Part shown: piece by piece, positions 59,485 to 64,000 of the stretch
Position numbering within the stretch: the stretch's first letter is position 1
Layout: every line of letters starts with the position of its first letter
Origin: Microplitis mediator
Lineage: Eukaryota; Arthropoda; Insecta; Hymenoptera; Braconidae
Direction of reading: 5' to 3'
Length of the DNA stretch: 64,000 nucleotides
Assembly (NCBI RefSeq): GCF_029852145.1
Contig: NC_079971.1
Coordinates: 25,384,563-25,448,562 of the forward strand
Translations under genes and position numbers: made by a program
Notes under the pieces: model-generated
What the model was told of the DNA's origin: nothing
The model's input: only the letters and a program-made list of their open reading frames with translations
Database searches by the model: none

Positions 59485-60402
59485 TTTTTTTTTATTTATA
59501 TAATTATCTACGACCGTGACTATGATAAAAAGTTTACAAAAGTAAACATTTGAAATTAACGGAAGATTTATTTAAATTTTTAAATACCATTTAAAAATGG
59601 CGGTAAAAATTTTAACTGTCGGCTTTTTATATTATCCCAAATAATATATTGCGAGTATGTTATCTATTAAATATTAAAAAAAAAAACTTTTCTATTGTAA
59701 TAAAATAGTGTAATAATAATTAAGCTTTTAATAATGAGCTTTTGTAAACTAAAGGATTTAAATTTTTTAGTTTTATTATTTTCAATGATTTATATTATTA
59801 ATTAATTTCCATTAAAATTAATTATATATTTTTTTCTATGTCTCGGTACATAGTTCTGTAGTAATAATTATAAAAAAAAACCGCTACTGTACGTAATAAA
59901 TTTATTTGTTTAATGAAAACGAAGAAATATTATATTTTTAATAATTACCAAATAATAATTAATAACGATTGGTTTTATTTAAGTTAATTTATTGTCAGAT
60001 TCATATTTGTGCCAAATGACAATTAATTGACGTTTATTTCAAATTAAATAAATTTATTATTATAATTATTGATGTTGGCATAATTAATTAGTTGATTTAT
60101 TGTACTTATTAACAAAATAAATTCTTCGTTTTTGTATAATAAGTTTACCGAGCCGAGATATTATCGCGTTTGTATTATTAATTATTATTAATTAATTAAT
60201 AATTATTATATTACTTATTGTATTATTTTGATTTATACTCAAATCAAATATATATAGTATAAAAATTATAATATTAATTTATATTATTTATTCCTCATAG
60301 ATTTTAAAATAAATAATTTTGGATTTTGCTCCATTTTTTAAAATTTTATATTTAAGAAATGAAGATGGTTGCAAATTTTTTGATGGAAAAAAAGTAGAGT
60401 AT
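59485..60402. other. Intergenic space between convergent genes
   Basis: AT-rich 3' flanks of Clic and of the MIF4GD-like gene, with many AATAAA-like hexamers, so a unique polyadenylation signal cannot be chosen. No gene or transposon end is visible. Confidence 0.5.
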
Positions 60403-62618
60403 TTAGAAAGTTTTCAAATTATTTTGAATTTTAGTCATCGTAGACTCGCCCAATTCTGTTGTGTAAAATTCAAGTAAATAATGATCGTCAGGAAAAGGCA
60501 AAAACTTTTGATCATTCAAAGCAATCATCAGCATCAATAATATTCTCGATCGTGGACCTATCTTCTCACCATTTATTAAAATATGATAACTTCGGTCTAA
60601 AAAATTATCTGTATCTACCATCGGAAAACGAATCGCCATTTTCAATCCAATTTTTGACATCTGAAATATATTTCCAATTAAACATTTTGAATAACTGGGA
60701 GTGGAATATGCAGGGTAGCCATAAACCGGGAATTATCAGGTATATTAGACTGGGCCAAAAAAATCGACTATTTTTTTTTTTAACGATACTGTGTAAATAT
60801 TATTTGGGATGACAAAAAAAAATTATTGTGAAAATTTGAGCCCTTAATTTTGATATTAAGAGGTGTATCATCGCAATTTTTTATTTTTTTTTAATGAGCG
60901 GGTTTTTGTCTCATAACTCTCAAACCATCGAGATAAACGAAATCAACTCAGATACATTTTTTGAAGGAAATTTAATGCTCTACAAAAACGATTCGATTGA
61001 AATTTTTCGTCAGATGAACCGTTTCCTTATAATCATGCTTTGAACATTGGTATGATTTTAAAATTTGATTGTTCAACTTTGGAATTTTGTAATTCATGTA
61101 AAAATAAGTTTCTTGGAAAAGACAATGAATATTCTTGAAGGAAATTGAATGCTCTACAAAAAAGTCTCTTAACAATTTTCGCTAAATTCACTCCTTCAAA
61201 AGTTATTCAAGATTATTGAAGTCGTTTTACATAACTTCAACCTTGAATAACTTTTGAAGGAGTGAATTTAGCGAAAATTGTTAAGAGACTTTTTTGTAGA
61301 GCATTCAATTTCCTTCAAGAATATTCATTGTCTTTTCCAAGAAACTTATTTTTACATGAATTACAAAATTCCAAAGTTGAACAATCAAATTTTAAAATCA
61401 TACCAATGTTCAAAGCATGATTATAAGGAAACGGTTCATCTGACGAAAAATTTCAATCGAATCGTTTTTGTAGAGCATTAAATTTCCTTTAAAAAATGTA
61501 TCTGAGTTGATTTCGTTTATCTCGATGGTTTGAGAGTTATGAGACAAAAACCCGCTCATTAAAAAAAAATAAAAAATTGCGATGATACACCTCTTAATTT
61601 CAATATTGAGGGCTCAAATTTTCACAATAATTTTTTTTTGTCATCCCAAATAATATTTTCACAGTATCGTTAAAAAAAAAAATAGTCGATTTTTTTGGCC
61701 CAGTCTAAGGTATATATTTGCATATTTTCCCAGTATACAATTAATTAAAAAAAAAAATTTATAGAAACATTACCATTATTGTTGCTAATTCGATTGCTCG
61801 AGATGCCTCAATTTCTATTAATAACATCAAACATTGAAACAAAGTCTCTACAATTTCATTTGTTCCTTCATATGCATGGAGAAAATCACCGAATATCATT
61901 ACTAAATTTAAATAACATCCTGGTGCTTTCTTTAAAATATATAAACGTTCTATAAAAAATAAAATATTGTTTAAAATTCAGCAAAATTATATTTATACAG
62001 TATTAGAGTTAACTAGAGTGAAATTGTCCCTATGAGAGAGTGTACTTCGGGTGCTTTCAGTTTTTTACCCCCACTTCAAATGTTCTATCCATCAAACATT
62101 CTCCCAATTTTGCTTGCGCATGCGCAAATGGAAAATAACCAGTAGTGGGGGGGTTCCGAAGTTCATTCTCTTTCGGGAAGAAGTTTACTTACGTTCCACA
62201 AACATCATGATAATACGAAATATAAATTTTCGGTGATTATTAAGATAAGCTGTAGATATTACTGTAGATATAAATTTTTCAGCCAATCGTTTATCATGGA
62301 GCGCAATTTTAAATAATTTTAACAGTCGTCTGGTATAAAAATAAATTTATTTAATATCAATAAGTGACAATTATTTATATACAAGAATACTCACCGCTCC
62401 CCTTCATCTGTATTTTGTTCATGATTATCTTTTGATAAATCAACTGATGGCTCTTTTTTATTAAAAGTGGATGTCTGACTAACTACTTTTTTTAACCATT
62501 CGTAGTCATCATCAGATTTTACACTACCTGGGTCTTTTAATAATTCATCGATACTTAAAGTAATCTCAAATTTTTTAGAATCGCTATTTCTATCGACTTG
62601 ATTACGTTTAATTGACAT
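60403..62618 (-). CDS. MIF4GD/SLIP1-like MIF4G-domain protein (264 aa, four exons)
   Basis: Exons: 62618-62395, 62329-62193, 61949-61774 and 60660-60403; GT/AG borders and phases join to 265 codons. The all-helical composition, the N-terminal DELLKDPGSV phrase and C-terminal RSRILLMLMIALND ... YLLEFYTTELG resemble the layout of MIF4GD (SLIP1), a small MIF4G HEAT-repeat adaptor that links stem-loop-binding protein or nonsense-mediated factors to translation. The resemblance is weak and spread out, so other MIF4G proteins (CTIF or PAIP1-like) remain possible. The third intron (1113 bp) is mostly a palindromic transposon. The function is inferred from family resemblance only. Confidence 0.68.
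60746..61707. mobile_element. Near-perfect palindromic hAT-like element (962 bp)
   Basis: It starts TAGACTGGGCCAAAAAAATC and ends with the exact inverse. Arms of about 470 bp read the same on both strands around a loop of about 20 bp, so an identical spurious 67-codon frame appears on each strand (60972-61175 minus, 61278-61481 plus). The 8-bp AGGTATAT is duplicated at 60738-60745 and 61708-61715. It sits inside the third intron of the MIF4GD-like gene. Its ends match those of the 53338 element in length and wording. It encodes no transposase. Confidence 0.88.
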
Positions 62619-63342
62619 CTTTTAATTTTTATTACAATTAATAAACTAATTAATTTATGCTTCTAATATTCAAGTTAATTTCCTGTCAGATTCATATTTT
62701 GTCCCTAATTCCGAGATTTTTGATTAATTAAATACATTACGGCTATTGATCTGATTAATTAGTCGGTTAATTGCACTTACTTATTAATTGATTAATAAAT
62801 AATTATTTTAGTACTCATTGTATTGTTTTGGTTCACAATAAATTTATACCCAGACCTAATATATGATCTGAAATTATTACATTTTGTAATCAAAGTGAAT
62901 AACGTAAAACATCACAAAATCTATACAGTCGACTTGTTTTGTTTAGAAAATCTACTTCAGTACAGGAATAGCTTCCGGCCATGTCTAGTGGAAATAATCT
63001 GAGATGATTAAGATAAAACAATTACCAAAAAATAATTTAATAATCGGACTGAAGAATTTTGTTGAATTTTATAAAACTTTATAAAATTTTGTACCCTCAG
63101 TAATAATTATTAGTGGGCAGCTAACTGATCCCAGCAATCTTACCCCACGATATTTGATCCCAGATAACTGATCCCACCGACAATCTAATAAATTCTAAAG
63201 GCATCTATAGATTAGACCAGATGTTGTTGGGATCAGTTGTCTCGAATCAGTTGACATGGAACGATAATAATTATAATTGAGAAAAAAACACGTGCTATTG
63301 TACTTATCGGATATATTTTTTATTAATTAATAGTATATTACA
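62619..63342. other. Intergenic DNA with TGATCCCA inverted repeats
   Basis: Upstream side of the MIF4GD-like gene. At about 63121-63257, AACTGATCCCA occurs three times in one or other form and is mirrored by TTGGGATCAGTT, making a short imperfect inverted-repeat structure. The rest is AT-rich. Confidence 0.5.
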
Positions 63343-63344
63343 TA

Positions 63345-63719
63345 CCCTGATTAAACAACTGAATTCGGCGAATTAAAAATTTTGATTCTGTTATATTCTG
63401 TCGAATTCTACAAAACAGAATTCAACTGAATTGAAAATTTGAATTTGAATTAAACCGATTTAAAAATTTCAAATTCGTTTTAATTCAGTTTAATTCGGAT
63501 TCAGAACCAGAAATTGGAGAATTACTTTCGAATTAATCAGAATTAAACCGAATAGAATTATTTAAACTCGTTTTAATTTGGACAAATTCTGGTTTTCCTG
63601 CCGAATTAGACAGAATTCATTTTTAAGTTAGGTACCGAATTAACAGAATTTATCTGAATTAAATAGAATTAAAAATTCAATTCTGTTTAATTCGATCGAA
63701 TTCAGTTGTTTAATCAGGG
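63345..63719. mobile_element. MITE with CCCTGATTAAACAACTGAATTCG termini
   Basis: Perfect inverted ends of about 23 bp plus flanking TA on each side (63343-63344 and 63720-63721). The interior is built from GAATT/AATTC-rich imperfect units in both orientations. A TA target site suggests a Tc1/mariner-type origin. It has no coding capacity. Confidence 0.78.
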
Positions 63720-64000
63720 TACCTAGGGCAGTAAAGTAAGAAATGTCTCAGATCACATGTAATTGATGGCTGAGGCGAAGCTGAGGCTTTCTTATTTACC
63801 GCCCAAAAGGTGTATACTATTTTTTTTAAACAGAGGGACTGAATATTTTTTTAGAGTCGACAAGTAAAAAAGTCAATTTTTGTTATCGGGAATCTGTACC
63901 ATAAAAATCCACCCGTTACAAAAAATTTTCACGCAAGTTTCTTGTACAAAATTCTTGAGCGACGCTTGCATAGTATATTCTAACAGATTTTTTGAACAGA
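63720..64000. other. Window end, non-coding, possible element fragment
   Basis: ATTCTTGAGCGACGCTTGCA near 63951 echoes the ATTCTTGAGCGACGTTTAAA phrase of the palindromic hAT-like elements. This may be the start of another copy running out of the window. Nothing else is supportable. Confidence 0.4.

Noticed and set aside
60972..61481. Two identical 67-codon frames on opposite strands
   Set aside because: They are the same arm of a palindromic transposon read from each side, with no domain and no start context.

Overview
This is a eukaryotic, strongly AT-rich stretch of insect genomic DNA. Gene structure (short AT-rich introns with GTRAGT donors, one 8.7-kb intron), a Clic ortholog with insect-type residues, and many short non-autonomous DNA transposons all fit a hymenopteran. 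A parasitoid wasp is my best guess, but this is inference from general character and not from a diagnostic marker.

Positions 1-35,900 hold no protein gene that I can support apart from transposons. The largest item is an intact, apparently young Ty3/gypsy-type LTR retrotransposon at 6409-12640. It has identical 962-bp LTRs, a tRNA-Trp-like primer site, a Gag with a CHCC knuckle, a GGGAAAC slippery heptamer in the gag frame, and Pol with protease, RT, RNase H and a D,D35E integrase; these point to the CsRn1-like lineage. The rest is microsatellites, 3' ends of non-LTR retrotransposons (about 22.3, 27.5 and 40.3 kb), and terminal-inverted-repeat elements (2314, 17617, 23406, 26745, 30059, 32153).

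Positions 35,870-39,890 hold a tandem duplication carrying two minus-strand two-exon genes (36618-36870 and 39221-39454). Each encodes a 56-58-residue secreted peptide with the six-cysteine C...C...CC...C...C order of inhibitor-cystine-knot (knottin) peptides. Both copies are intact and have the same TATA box and TCAGTG initiator at the same spacing. Each coding region is split by a short intron, so simple ORF scans miss them. This is the most interesting item in the window.

Positions 41,000-62,700 form a compact cluster of six ordinary genes. They are a four-finger U1/matrin-type zinc-finger protein (-), a C7orf25/UPF0415 homolog (+) divergent from it, a short TTC12-like TPR protein (-) convergent with C7orf25 with 53 bp between stop codons, a BTB/POZ protein (-), Clic (+, four exons) and a MIF4GD-like protein (-). 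Clic intron 1 contains a satellite of about 170 bp and a palindromic hAT-like element nested in another repeat. The last MIF4GD-like intron is almost entirely a near-perfect 962-bp palindrome flanked by an 8-bp target duplication. The six cluster genes look like unrelated housekeeping or regulatory genes and not a pathway.
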